From contig NZ_JTDK01000010.1 in NCBI RefSeq assembly GCF_000802305.1, positions 124,001 to 188,000 of the forward strand: a stretch of DNA of 64,000 bases, read 5' to 3'. The translations under genes and the position numbers were made by a program. The stretch is from Microbacterium mangrovi. Its GTDB lineage: Bacteria > Actinomycetota > Actinomycetes > Actinomycetales > Microbacteriaceae. Positions 1-8,966 of this stretch are shown here, piece after piece; position 1 is the first letter of the stretch; every line of letters begins with the position of its first letter. The notes beneath the pieces were generated by a model that saw only the letters and a list, made by a program, of their open reading frames with translations, ran no database searches and had not been told where the DNA came from.

Positions 1-89
1 TGGGAGACACTGTGCATCTCGATCGCGTCCTCAACGCCGTTCGTCGCATCGAAGCGGTCTACGACGTGTACCGCGTCACGTCGTCCTGA
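1..89 (+). CDS. rel: (p)ppGpp synthetase/hydrolase Rel, C-terminal fragment
   Basis: Only the last 28 codons are inside the window, in the frame beginning with GGA at base 3 and ending at TGA 87-89. The fragment ends with the motif RIEAVYDVYRV, which resembles the end of the C-terminal ACT (RRM) domain of long RelA/SpoT enzymes. Those enzymes make and hydrolyse the stringent-response alarmone (p)ppGpp in the cytoplasm. The catalytic domains lie upstream of the window, so the call depends on this short tail alone. The 3' end overlaps the convergent next gene by 14 bases. Confidence 0.6.
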   Translation, partial: GDTVHLDRVLNAVRRIEAVYDVYRVTSS

Positions 90-630
90 GTCCGGCGAGC
101 AGGCGCAGCGCCGAGCCGGTGTGGGGCAGCGACGCGTGGAGCCAGAGCCAGCGTCGTGCGGCATCCGGATCGGCCGCGCCGGCGGCGACCAGGGCGCGAG
201 CGGCGTCGCGTGAGTCCGGGTCGGAGCATCGGGCGAGGTCTGCGAGCGTCCGCGTCGGTGTGGTCACGGCGACCCCTCCGAGCGTGATGAGGTCCTCCGA
301 TCCGATCAAGGTGTCGCGGTAGGCGACCCGAGCGGACTGATCGAGGCGGCGTCGCCCTGTCTGTGTGCGCTGGACGGCGTGGCGGACCGGAGGCGCGGGC
401 ACGGCGCCGTGGATCCAGGCCGCGGTCAGGTGCGTCGCGGCGCAGCCCCGTGGGACAGCGCCGGACACGGATGCCGCGCGCAGCGCGGGCGTCTCGGCGG
501 CGTCGGCGGGGATGTAGGCGTCCCCGACTTCGACGACGTGTCCGTCGATCCGGGCTGCGCTGAGCTCGGCGATGCTGAGGACGGAGCCGGGGGAGTAGAG
601 AAAGGGTGTCGACACTCCCTCAGTGTGCAC
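76..630 (-). CDS. AbiEi-antitoxin-like protein, function unproven
   Basis: 184 codons from GTG at 630; a second GTG at 615 directly follows GAGGGA, so the true start is uncertain. The order of elements is an N-terminal small helical segment, a central stretch with CAATHLTAAW, then TPTRTLADLAR near residues 124-134. That layout resembles the large family of AbiEi-like proteins, relatives of the antitoxin of type IV toxin-antitoxin systems, which is common in actinobacteria. No AbiEii-type nucleotidyltransferase toxin lies beside it, so a toxin-antitoxin role cannot be claimed. It converges on rel with a 14-base overlap and lies downstream of the DUF349 gene, separated from it by a hairpin. Confidence 0.65.
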   Translation of the reverse strand: MHTEGVSTPFLYSPGSVLSIAELSAARIDGHVVEVGDAYIPADAAETPALRAASVSGAVPRGCAATHLTAAWIHGAVPAPPVRHAVQRTQTGRRRLDQSARVAYRDTLIGSEDLITLGGVAVTTPTRTLADLARCSDPDSRDAARALVAAGAADPDAARRWLWLHASLPHTGSALRLLAGLRTT

Positions 631-633
631 AGA

Positions 634-665
634 AGAGGGTCGCCGGCGACAGCCGACGACCCTCT
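634..665 (-). terminator. Hairpin terminator candidate after the DUF349 gene
   Basis: A 9-bp arm (AGAGGGTCG, 634-642) pairs with CGACCCTCT (657-665). A 4-bp inner stem (CGGC/GCCG) closes a GACA loop after one mismatch. Read on the minus strand, the arm is followed by TCTGTG rather than a long U tract, so intrinsic termination would be modest. It sits between the DUF349 stop (679) and the next minus-strand start (630). Confidence 0.5.
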
Positions 666-667
666 CC

Positions 668-676
668 TGTGGATAA
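668..676 (-). promoter_or_regulatory. Perfect DnaA box between genes
   Basis: TGTGGATAA on the plus strand is TTATCCACA on the minus strand, the consensus 9-mer bound by the replication initiator DnaA. It lies between the DUF349 stop codon and the terminator hairpin. It is one of three perfect copies in this window, all between genes or at the very edge of a gene. Binding has not been shown. Confidence 0.5.
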
Positions 677-678
677 GC

Positions 679-1965
679 TCAGCCGCCCAGCGCGCGCAGC
701 CAGGCGCGGCGCGCTTCGAGGGACTCCCGTGCTTCGGCGATCGCGCGGGCGTCGCCGGACGCCTCGGCGGCCGCGAGGTCCTCCTCGAGCTTGGCGATCG
801 CATCGGTGAGCTGACGGGTCATGTCGTTGGCCCGGGCCTTGGTCTCGGGGTCGTTGCGCTTCCAGTCGGCATCCTCACGGGTGCGGACGTTCTGCTCGAT
901 GCGGCGCAGTTCGTCGTCGAGCGCGCGCTCCCGGTCGCGCGGGAAGATGCGGCCGATCTCGTCCCAGCGACGCTGGATACCGGTCAGCAGGGCGCGGGCC
1001 CGGCCGAGGTCGGGCTCATCGGTGATCGCCTTGGCCTCGTCGAGCAGTGCGCGCTTGGCGACGATCTTTTCCTGGGAGGCTTCGGCTTCGGCGCTCTCAC
1101 GGGCCGAGCGCGCGCCGTAGAGTGCGTCACCGGCGGCCTTGAACCGCGCCCACAGCGCGTCATCCGCCTTCTTGCCGGCACGACCGGCAGACTTCCACTG
1201 GTCCAGCAGCTCGCGGTAGGTGCCGATGCCCTCTTCGCCCTTCGGCGCAAGAGCCTCCGCCTTCTCGATGAGGCGCGTCTTCTGGTCCCGGGCGGACTTG
1301 TGGGTCTCGTCGAGCTCCGCGTAGAACGCGCGGCGTTCTTTGTCGAGGGTCGCACGCGCGTCACGGAAGCGCTTCCACAGCTGCTGGGCGACGGACTTCG
1401 GCAGACGTGCGCCGGCCTGCTGCTGCGACTGCCACCGCTCGAACAGACTGTTGAGCTCGGCGGTGGTCTGCTTCCACTGGATCGACTGGGGATCCTGCGC
1501 GGCGAGGGCCTCGGCACGCTCGACGAGCGCCGTGCGGTCGACGATGGCCTCCTCGACCGCCGCGCGGGCGGCGGCGCTCTCGGCCTCGGATGCCTCGGCG
1601 AGAGCGCCGGAGAGTGCGTCGAGACGTGCCTCCAGGGCGGCCAGGTCACCCACGGCGGCGGCGCCGTCCACCTTGCCGCGCAACGACTTCGCGGCGCTGC
1701 GGAGGTCGGCCGCGGACGCACCGCCGCGACGGTGACGGGCTTCGAGGAGCGAGACCTCGCTGGCGAGGTCGTTGTACTTGCGCTCGAAGTAGGCCAGGGC
1801 CTCCTCCGGCGTCCCGTCCGGGTATTCGCCGACGACGCGCCAGGCCTCGCCCTCGCGGACCGACACGGTCCCGTCCGATTCGACACGGCCCCAGCCGGTC
1901 TCCGCGGCCACGGCGGCCTCGGTCTCGGTCGGGCTGACAGGAGTGGATTCTGCGTCGGCAGTCAC
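679..1965 (-). CDS. DUF349 domain protein, coiled-coil
   Basis: 428 codons from GTG at 1965 (reads VTADAESTPV); upstream in-frame sequence is low-complexity and unlikely to be coding. The body is a string of charged, Ala- and Glu-rich helices with repeated units of about 75 residues. The short motifs WKSAGRAGKKADDALWARFK and RRWDEIGRIF are typical of DUF349 repeats. The protein is predicted to be cytoplasmic and elongated. The biochemical function of the family is not established. A TAGGCT hexamer near 2017 on the minus strand could be its -10 element. The neighbouring small membrane-protein gene is also on the minus strand, 73 bases upstream, so the two may be co-transcribed. Confidence 0.9.
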   Translation of the reverse strand: MTADAESTPVSPTETEAAVAAETGWGRVESDGTVSVREGEAWRVVGEYPDGTPEEALAYFERKYNDLASEVSLLEARHRRGGASAADLRSAAKSLRGKVDGAAAVGDLAALEARLDALSGALAEASEAESAAARAAVEEAIVDRTALVERAEALAAQDPQSIQWKQTTAELNSLFERWQSQQQAGARLPKSVAQQLWKRFRDARATLDKERRAFYAELDETHKSARDQKTRLIEKAEALAPKGEEGIGTYRELLDQWKSAGRAGKKADDALWARFKAAGDALYGARSARESAEAEASQEKIVAKRALLDEAKAITDEPDLGRARALLTGIQRRWDEIGRIFPRDRERALDDELRRIEQNVRTREDADWKRNDPETKARANDMTRQLTDAIAKLEEDLAAAEASGDARAIAEARESLEARRAWLRALGG

Positions 1966-2038
1966 GGGATGCACCTCATCGCGGCAGGAGCCTGTGGGGG
2001 AGGGGGACGGCCCCAGCCTAGTACGGATCCGGCCGGAC

Positions 2039-2332
2039 TCAGCGGGTCGCGGACGTACTCGGACTCGGAGTCGACGGCGACGGGACGGCAGTCGGGGCGA
2101 CCGACGTCGTCGGCTTCGGGCTCGCCGCCGGGGCGGGCTTGCCGGGGCCCGCGGCGAAGTACGCGAACTGACCTGCGAGGATGACGACCAGGAGGACGCC
2201 GCCGCCGATGCCCGCGACCACGTTGTCGCGGCGACGCCGGCGGACCCGGGCCGTGTGCAGCTCCTGGCGGGCCTGATACGCGCGGGCGCGGTCCCGCGCG
2301 ATGCGCGCATCCTTGTTCCTGCCGGCCGCCAC
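2039..2332 (-). CDS. Small single-pass membrane protein
   Basis: 97 codons from GTG at 2332, preceded by GGGAGG, a good ribosome binding site. About 40 residues of basic cytoplasmic sequence, rich in Arg, Lys and Ala (motif ARVRRRRRDN), lead into one hydrophobic helix (VVAGIGGGVLLVVILAGQF, about residues 43-61). A Pro/Ser/Thr-rich tail of about 35 residues ends the protein and is predicted to lie outside the cell. I do not recognise a named family. The Pro/Ser/Thr tail could be glycosylated or span the peptidoglycan, but that is inference. A TAAGAT hexamer lies about 30 bases upstream. Confidence 0.75.
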   Translation of the reverse strand: MAAGRNKDARIARDRARAYQARQELHTARVRRRRRDNVVAGIGGGVLLVVILAGQFAYFAAGPGKPAPAASPKPTTSVAPTAVPSPSTPSPSTSATR

Positions 2333-2449
2333 TGTGCCTCCCGAAATCCGTGGTCGCGTCGATCTTACGCAGTGCCCGCCGGAGTGCGCGAAACATGGAC
2401 TCGTCCGTCCGGGCCGGCCGCGAACACCACCGATGTCGGACGGGCGCGC

Positions 2450-2455
2450 TAGCGT
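2450..2455 (+). promoter_or_regulatory. -10 element of the adnAB operon
   Basis: TAGCGT lies 3 nt before GTG 2459 and 9 nt before ATG 2465. A transcript would begin at about 2462, which leaves ATG 2465 practically leaderless and would exclude GTG 2459. No strong -35 hexamer is visible. Confidence 0.45.
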
Positions 2456-2464
2456 AACGTGACG

Positions 2465-5400
2465 ATGGATACGAGAGCACGCGACGCCCTGCCGGGCGAG
2501 AGCCCGGTGCATCCGGACGCCGACCAGGCGGCGGTCCTCGCGCTCGCTCCCGGCGCGTCCGGCACCATCGCCGGCGCTCCCGGCTCGGGCAAGACCCGCA
2601 CGCTCGTGGGCCGGATCGAAGCGCTCATCGCCCGCGGTGCGGACGCCGACGCGATCATCGCTCTGACGCCGAGCCGCGTGACGGCGACGGCCCTGCGCGA
2701 TCGCATCTCGCTGGCGACCGGCGCAGCCACGCAGGGCGCACCGGCCCGTTCCCTCGTGTCGTTCGCCTTCCAGATCGTGCGCGCGGCGGCCGTGGGACGC
2801 GGCGCCGCCGCACCCCAGCTGCTGACCGGAGCGGATGAAGACCAGATCATCCAGGAGCTGCTGCTCGGAGACGCCGAGGACGAGGATGCCGGCCTCTCCC
2901 GGTGGCCTGCCCAGCTGGCCGCGCCGGTGCGGGCCACTGCCGGGTTCCGCGCCGAGGTGCGGGCGTTCTTCGCGGAGTGCACGGAGCAGGGGATCGGACC
3001 GAGCGAACTCGCGCGCCTCGGGTCGGCCGCGGATGTGCCGGAGTGGTCCGCCCTTGCGTCCTTCTTGTCCGAGTACACCGAGGTGCGGGCGGCGATGCGC
3101 GGCGCGCACCGCGACGCCGCGGGCCTGGTCCGTGAGGCGGTGCAGCTCCTGCGGTCGGCGCCGGACTCCGACCTCGGTGCCGTCGGGCGCATCCGGACCA
3201 TCCTCGTCGATGACGCACAGGAGCTGACCCTCGGCGGCGTGCAGCTCGTCGAGGCCTGTCGCGAGCGGGGGATGGCCGTGCTCGCCTTCGGCGACCCGGA
3301 CACGTCCACGGGGGCGTTCCGCGGCGCGCGACCCGAGAACTTCGCGCGCCTCGTGCGTGCCCTCGGCGACATCCACGTCCTCCGCGGGGCCCACCGGCTG
3401 GCGCCGGCCATCGGGGACGTCGTGCGCACCCTCACCCAGCACATCGGCGCCGCCGGAGTCGTCGCGCACCGGATCCCGCCCCGTGACCCCGCCGATCCGG
3501 ACGAAACCCCGGCGGTCCGGTGCATCACGGTGTCGTCGGCCGCGGAGGAGTTCGACTACATCGCACGCGCCCTGCGCGAGCGCCACGTTCATGACGACGT
3601 CGAGTGGTCGCAATGCGCCGTGATCGCCCACGACACCCGTCAGGTGGCGGCGCTGCAGACCGAGCTGTCGGCGCGGGAGGTGCCGGCGCGGGCGACCGGA
3701 GCCGGCGCCGCACCGGCACAGGTGCGACCGGTGCGCGACCTGCTGACGGTCGTCGAACTCGCGTCGCGTGCGCCCGCAGACCGTGAGCCGGGGGAGCTGA
3801 CCGATGCGCTTCTGGGCATCGTCGGCGGGCTCGACCCCATCCAGCTGCGCCGGCTCCGCACCGCACTGCGCCATGCCGAACTCGGTGCCGGCGGTTCGCG
3901 GTCGGCCCGCGAGCTGATGGCGTCCGCGTTCGCGCATCCCGTCGAGTTCGAGTTGCTGCGCACGCGGGAGGGCGCGCGGGCCGCCCGCCTGGCCAAGACA
4001 CTCGCGACGCTTCGCGAGCAGCTGGGCGAGGAGGCATCCGCTCACGAACTCCTGTGGACCGCATGGCAGGGCGCGGGCGTCGCAGGTGCCTGGCAGCAGG
4101 CATCCCGGTCGGCCGGGCCCGTGGGTGTGCAGGCGGGCCGCGACCTCGACGCCGTGGTCGCCCTGTTCCAGTCCGCCAAGCGGTTCGGCGAGCGGCGCCC
4201 CGACGAGGACCCGCTCGTGTACGTGCGCGGGATGCTCGACAGCTCGGTCGCCGACGACAGGTTCGACACCAGTGCCTCCGTGCGCGGGGTCGCCGTGCTG
4301 ACCCCCGCCCAGGCGGTCGGGTGCGAGTTCGACACGGTCGTGATCGCCGGCCTCCAGGACGGCGTGTGGCCGAACACCCGATTGCGCGGCGGTCTGCTGC
4401 AAGCGTGGCGGCTGGCGGAGACGCGTGCCGACCCGACCGGGACGGGCGCCGCGGTGATCGACCGGAGGCGGGAGGCGCTGCACGACGAGCTCCGGCTGCT
4501 CGTCCGCGCGGTGTCGCGTGCGTCGCACCGCGTTCTGGTCACGGCCGTCGACGACGACGACACGGGCCCGAGCCCCCTTTTCGAATTGCTGCCCGAGGCG
4601 GAACACGGCGAGGTGTCGCACCCGCTGTCGCTGCGCGGTCTGGTCGCCATGCACCGCCGCACGCTCACCACCGGCTCGGGCGAGCCCGAGCACGCCGCCG
4701 CGCAGCTTGCGCTCCTCGCCGACGCGCGGGTGGCGGGCGCAGATCCGGATGAGTGGTACGGCATCCTTCCGCCGACGACGCGGGCGAGCCTCCGCGACCT
4801 CGACGAAGAGGATGTCCGTGTGTCGCCGTCCAAGCTCGATCAGCTCGCGACCTGTCAGCTCGACTGGGTGATCCGCGACCTCGGAGCCGATCTCGGAGGC
4901 GTCACGGCGGGGGTCGGCATCCTGATCCACGAGGCCTTCGAGCACGCGTCCCTCGCGACTCAGCTGCCGGCGGAAGACGACCTGTGGCGACGCGTGGATG
5001 CCCGGTGGGGCGAACTGGAGTTCGACGCCGCCTGGGTGGGGCGCGCCGAGAAGACGCGGGCTCGCGACCTGGTGCACCGGCTCCACCGGTATCTGCGTGA
5101 TTTCGCCGCGGCGGGCGGGACCGTGCTCGGTGCCGAATCGCAGTTCCAGGTGCCGGTCGCCCTCGCCGAGCCCGGGCATCCGCACGGTGCCGTGCTGAGC
5201 GGGACGATCGATCGCGTGGAGCTCACTCGCGACGGCCGCGTGGAGATCGTCGACCTCAAGACCGGTAAGTCCGAAGGGCAGACCGATGCCGCCGTCGCGG
5301 GCAACGCGCAGCTCGCGGCCTACCAGCTCGCCTACGACGCCGGTGCGATCCCCGGCGCCCCGCCGGGGGTCCCGGGCGGAGCGAAACTCCTCGTGGTGCG

Positions 5401-5608
5401 CCCGAAGGCGGCGACCAAGCCGTACGTCACGCCCCGCCAGCCCCCGTTCGACGAGCCGACCAAGGAGGCCTTCATCGCACGCGTCCGCGAGGCAGCCGAC
5501 ATCATGCGCGGCACCGAGTTCCTGGCACCCTACGAAGAGCACTGCCGGGCCGACCACAGCTACGGGATGTGCCGCATCCACACGGTGGGGGCGGTGAGTC
5601 GCGCATGA
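2465..5608 (+). CDS. adnA: AdnA-like helicase-nuclease subunit
   Basis: 1047 codons from ATG 2465 (alternative GTG 2459). The protein is a UvrD/Rep-type motor fused to a C-terminal RecB-family nuclease. With AdnB it would resect double-strand-break ends for recombination. Walker A GAPGSGKT is at residues 37-44. Motif II is the unusual LVDDAQ instead of DEYQ, and motif VI is weak (RAVSRAS), fitting the auxiliary motor role of AdnA in mycobacteria. The nuclease has IHEAFEH, SGTIDRVEL, IVDLKTGK and QLAAYQLAY, a complete H-D-D-K/QxxxY set. C797, C1027 and C1036 match three of the four cysteines of an AddB-type iron-sulfur staple, with Asp at 1030 where the fourth is expected. The stop overlaps the adnB start (ATGA). 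Confidence 0.9.
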   Translation: MDTRARDALPGESPVHPDADQAAVLALAPGASGTIAGAPGSGKTRTLVGRIEALIARGADADAIIALTPSRVTATALRDRISLATGAATQGAPARSLVSFAFQIVRAAAVGRGAAAPQLLTGADEDQIIQELLLGDAEDEDAGLSRWPAQLAAPVRATAGFRAEVRAFFAECTEQGIGPSELARLGSAADVPEWSALASFLSEYTEVRAAMRGAHRDAAGLVREAVQLLRSAPDSDLGAVGRIRTILVDDAQELTLGGVQLVEACRERGMAVLAFGDPDTSTGAFRGARPENFARLVRALGDIHVLRGAHRLAPAIGDVVRTLTQHIGAAGVVAHRIPPRDPADPDETPAVRCITVSSAAEEFDYIARALRERHVHDDVEWSQCAVIAHDTRQVAALQTELSAREVPARATGAGAAPAQVRPVRDLLTVVELASRAPADREPGELTDALLGIVGGLDPIQLRRLRTALRHAELGAGGSRSARELMASAFAHPVEFELLRTREGARAARLAKTLATLREQLGEEASAHELLWTAWQGAGVAGAWQQASRSAGPVGVQAGRDLDAVVALFQSAKRFGERRPDEDPLVYVRGMLDSSVADDRFDTSASVRGVAVLTPAQAVGCEFDTVVIAGLQDGVWPNTRLRGGLLQAWRLAETRADPTGTGAAVIDRRREALHDELRLLVRAVSRASHRVLVTAVDDDDTGPSPLFELLPEAEHGEVSHPLSLRGLVAMHRRTLTTGSGEPEHAAAQLALLADARVAGADPDEWYGILPPTTRASLRDLDEEDVRVSPSKLDQLATCQLDWVIRDLGADLGGVTAGVGILIHEAFEHASLATQLPAEDDLWRRVDARWGELEFDAAWVGRAEKTRARDLVHRLHRYLRDFAAAGGTVLGAESQFQVPVALAEPGHPHGAVLSGTIDRVELTRDGRVEIVDLKTGKSEGQTDAAVAGNAQLAAYQLAYDAGAIPGAPPGVPGGAKLLVVRPKAATKPYVTPRQPPFDEPTKEAFIARVREAADIMRGTEFLAPYEEHCRADHSYGMCRIHTVGAVSRA

Positions 5609-8600
5609 CGGACGCCGTGTTGCCGCGGACGGCGCTGATCGCGCCGGAGGTCATCGCGGCCGCGCTCGGGCAGCCGTCCCCCACGTCGGAGCAGTCCGCC
5701 GTGATCGCGGCGCCGCTGGGCCCGGCCCTGGTGGTGGCCGGAGCCGGCAGCGGCAAGACCGAGACCATGGCCGGGCGGGTCGTCTGGCTCATCGCCAACC
5801 GGCTCGTGGAACGCGACGAGGTGCTCGGGCTGACCTTCACCCGCAAGGCGGCGGGGGAACTGGCGGAACGGCTGCAGAGGAGGCTCGCGCGCTGGAGCCA
5901 ACTGGAGCGGCGCGGGCTCGTGCCGCACCTGGCCCGCCTCCACGACGAGGGCCGCCTCGCGGAGCTCGCCGAGGCCTCGGCATCCGAGGCCGAACGCGCC
6001 GCCGTGCTCGACCGGCTCGCCACAGCCGTCGAGGCGGAGCCCGCGGCGTCCGATCCCGATTCCCTCCTGCGTCGGCCGACCGTCATGACCTACAACAGCT
6101 TCGCGGACGGCATCGTGCGCGAGAACGCCGTGCGGATCGGTCGTGACGCCGAATCCGCGGTGCTGTCCGAGTCGGCGGCCTGGTTGCTCATGCGCCGGGT
6201 GGTCTTCGCGTCGGACGACCCGCGGCTCGAGGAACGGCCGAACGCCCTCAGCACGATCATCGACGCGGCGCTGCGGATCGCGCGCGACGGGGTCGACAAC
6301 CTGTGCGACTTCGACGCGCTGGAACGGTTCCCGCTCGAATTCGCGCGGGTGCGCGAGATCCCCTCGACGTCCGCGCGCACGACGGTCTATGCGGACATCG
6401 CGCGGGGCGCCGACGCGGTGGACGGACTGATGGTCCTGACCGCCCTTGCCCGCGAATACGATGCGCACAAGCGCCGACTCGGTGTCATCGACTTCACCGA
6501 TCAGGTCGCGGGCGCCATCGAGATCGTGCGCTCGCATCCCTCCGTCGCCGAGGAGATCCGCCAGCAGTATCGCGTCGTGCTCCTGGACGAATACCAGGAC
6601 ACCTCGGTGGTGCAGACCAGCCTGCTCGCCGCCTTGTTCGCCGATACCGCGGTGATGGCCGTCGGGGATCCGCATCAGGCGATCTACGGCTGGCGAGGGG
6701 CGAGCGCCGGGAACCTCGGCGACTTCGCCGGCGCATTCTGCGCCGACCCCGATGATTGCCGGCAGTACAGCCTGCTCACCAGCTGGCGCAACAGCAGGCT
6801 CGTTCTCACCGCGGCGAACGCCGTGCTCGCGCCCCTCGACCCGCCGGTCCCGGTCGGAGAGCTCCGCCCCCGGCCCGGTGCGGGGGACGGTGTCGTCGAC
6901 ATCGCGTCGTGCGCGGACCTCGACGAGGAGGCCGCCGCGGTGGCGGACTGGTTCGCGCACGTGCGCGCCGAGCGCGCATCGGCCGGACGCTCGACCACCG
7001 GTGCGGTGCTGTTCCGGAACAAGAAGCACATGGTCCGGTTCGGCGACGCCCTCGCGGCGCGGGGCGTGCCGCATCGGATCCTGGGTCTGGGCGGTCTGCT
7101 CTCCACGCCCGAGGTCGTCGACGTCGTGAGCGCGCTGCGGGTCATCAGCGATCCCTCGGCGGGGTCCGCCCTGATCCGCCTGCTGGCAGGCCCCCGGTGG
7201 GCGATCGGACTCGCCGACCTGCGCCAGCTCGAGAAGCTGTCGCGGCGCATCGCCGCGCACGACAGCACCGGGCGACAACTCGATCCGGACATCGCCGAGC
7301 GCGTCCGCACGTCCGCGGATGCCGACCGGGGCTCCCTCATCGACGCTCTCGACTTCATGCTGCGCCGCGACGACGCCCACGCCTGGCTGCGCGGCTTCAC
7401 CGCGGCCGCCCGGGAACGGCTGCGGGACGCAGCGGCCGTCTTCGCAGCGCTGCGGCAGGCCGCCGGGCTTCCGATCGCCGATCTCGTGCGCCTGGTCGAG
7501 CAGGAGCTCCGCCTCGACATCGAGCTGGCCGCCAACGAAGCGCGTGGCCCGGCGCGCACGGCGGGGGCTCAGCTTCGCGCGTTCGTCGACGAGGTGCACG
7601 CCTTCCTCGCCGCCGACGATTCCGGTTCGCTGTCGAGCCTGCTCGCGTGGCTCGACCACGCCGAGCAGCTGGATGAGTTCGCCCCGCGCACCGAGCCCCC
7701 CGAAGACGACGTCGTCCAGCTGCTCACGATCCACGGCTCGAAGGGGCTCGAATGGGATGCCGTCGCGGTCGTGCGCATGGTCGAAGACGAGCTGCCCACC
7801 GGCGCCAAGGGCAAGAGCGGCTGGCTGTCGTTCGGCGTCCTGCCGACCGTGTTCCGCGGCGACTCGGCGTGGCTGCCCGAGTTCGCCTGGCGGGACGCCC
7901 AGACCCAGCAGGAACTGAAGGCCGCGCTCGACCGGTATCAGGAGGAGAATCGCGCCAAGCAGCTCGACGAGGAGCGACGACTCGCCTACGTCGCGGTCAC
8001 GCGGGCGCGAGATCACCTCCTGCTGAGCGCCTCGCCGTGGTCGGGCACGACCCGGCCGCGGGCCACCAGCCGGTTCCTGCAGGAGGTCGCGGACGCCCTC
8101 GGGACCCCTCGGGAGGACGCGGAGACGGGCGAGAACCCGTACGACGGCGAGCGGCGCACCCTCACCTGGCCGCTGGACCCCCTGGGCGTGCGTCGCCCCG
8201 CGGTCGTCGCGGCGGCCGCCCGGGCGCAGGACGCGCTGACTGCGCCGCGCGTTTCCGCCGACGACGACCTCGCCCTCCTGCTCGCCGAGCGGGAGGCGCG
8301 CAAAGCGGCGGCATCCGGGTCCGCACCCGTGCGCATTCCGGCATCCCGCTACAAGGACTTCGTCACGGACTACGAGGGGACCATCGCCGCCATCGAGCGC
8401 CCGATGCCCGAGCGGCCGTACCGCGAGACTCGCCTGGGAACCCTCTTCCATGCGTGGGTGGAACAGCGATCCGGCATGGTCGGCTCCTCCGCCACCCTCG
8501 ACGAGGCACTCTGGGAGCAGGACGACGAGCTGTTCGCACCCGAGAACGGAGTCGCCTCCCGGCCCGGCACGTCAGCCGAGGCGCGCACGGACACCGGCGG

Positions 8601-8946
8601 GGAGCACGACGCGCTGCGGCGACTCCAGGCGGCCTTCGAGAAGTCCGAGTGGGCTTCGCTCAAGCCCCTCGAAGTGGAGACCGAGATCGACTTCCGGTTC
8701 GAAGGCGTCGGCGGTGGCGCGCATGTGGCGATCTGCAAGCTCGACGCCGTCTACCGCCGCGGCGACCGGATCGAGATCGTGGACTGGAAGACCGGCGCAC
8801 CGCCGTCGAGTGCGTCCGATCGCGAGGCGCGGCTCCTCCAGCTGCAGCTGTATCGACGGGCGTACCACGCCAAGCACGGCGTTCCGCTCGACCAGATCGA
8901 CGTCGCGCTGTACTACGTCGCGCACGATCTCGTCATCCGGGACTGA
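5605..8946 (+). CDS. adnB: AdnB-like helicase-nuclease subunit
   Basis: 1113 codons from ATG 5605, which overlaps the adnA stop and implies translational coupling. This is the lead motor of the AdnAB end-resection complex. Walker A AGAGSGKT is at residues 45-52. The canonical helicase motifs TFTRKAAGE, LLDEYQDTS, VGDPHQAIYGWRG, TIHGSKGLEWD and YVAVTRARD are all present. The C-terminal RecB-type nuclease shows LGTLFHAWVE, CKLDAVYRRG, EIVDWKTG and QLQLYRRAY, so it appears catalytically intact. Unlike AdnA it has no terminal cysteine cluster. A contiguous long minus-strand ORF across this gene is a composition shadow and is not annotated. Confidence 0.93.
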   Translation: MTDAVLPRTALIAPEVIAAALGQPSPTSEQSAVIAAPLGPALVVAGAGSGKTETMAGRVVWLIANRLVERDEVLGLTFTRKAAGELAERLQRRLARWSQLERRGLVPHLARLHDEGRLAELAEASASEAERAAVLDRLATAVEAEPAASDPDSLLRRPTVMTYNSFADGIVRENAVRIGRDAESAVLSESAAWLLMRRVVFASDDPRLEERPNALSTIIDAALRIARDGVDNLCDFDALERFPLEFARVREIPSTSARTTVYADIARGADAVDGLMVLTALAREYDAHKRRLGVIDFTDQVAGAIEIVRSHPSVAEEIRQQYRVVLLDEYQDTSVVQTSLLAALFADTAVMAVGDPHQAIYGWRGASAGNLGDFAGAFCADPDDCRQYSLLTSWRNSRLVLTAANAVLAPLDPPVPVGELRPRPGAGDGVVDIASCADLDEEAAAVADWFAHVRAERASAGRSTTGAVLFRNKKHMVRFGDALAARGVPHRILGLGGLLSTPEVVDVVSALRVISDPSAGSALIRLLAGPRWAIGLADLRQLEKLSRRIAAHDSTGRQLDPDIAERVRTSADADRGSLIDALDFMLRRDDAHAWLRGFTAAARERLRDAAAVFAALRQAAGLPIADLVRLVEQELRLDIELAANEARGPARTAGAQLRAFVDEVHAFLAADDSGSLSSLLAWLDHAEQLDEFAPRTEPPEDDVVQLLTIHGSKGLEWDAVAVVRMVEDELPTGAKGKSGWLSFGVLPTVFRGDSAWLPEFAWRDAQTQQELKAALDRYQEENRAKQLDEERRLAYVAVTRARDHLLLSASPWSGTTRPRATSRFLQEVADALGTPREDAETGENPYDGERRTLTWPLDPLGVRRPAVVAAAARAQDALTAPRVSADDDLALLLAEREARKAAASGSAPVRIPASRYKDFVTDYEGTIAAIERPMPERPYRETRLGTLFHAWVEQRSGMVGSSATLDEALWEQDDELFAPENGVASRPGTSAEARTDTGGEHDALRRLQAAFEKSEWASLKPLEVETEIDFRFEGVGGGAHVAICKLDAVYRRGDRIEIVDWKTGAPPSSASDREARLLQLQLYRRAYHAKHGVPLDQIDVALYYVAHDLVIRD

Positions 8947-8966
8947 TCCGTCCGGGGCCGCGCGGC

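Noticed and set aside
76-630. Type IV toxin-antitoxin system
   Set aside because: Only the AbiEi-like half is present; no nucleotidyltransferase toxin gene is adjacent.
2039-5581. Long minus-strand ORF (over 1100 codons) opposite adnA
   Set aside because: High GC removes stop codons in the antisense frame. Its product is Arg/Gly/His-rich with no family motif, while the plus strand encodes a complete helicase. Only the first-listed 97-codon gene at its far end is real.
5560-8451. Minus-strand ORF of over 900 codons opposite adnB
   Set aside because: Composition shadow of adnB; no ribosome site or recognisable domain.
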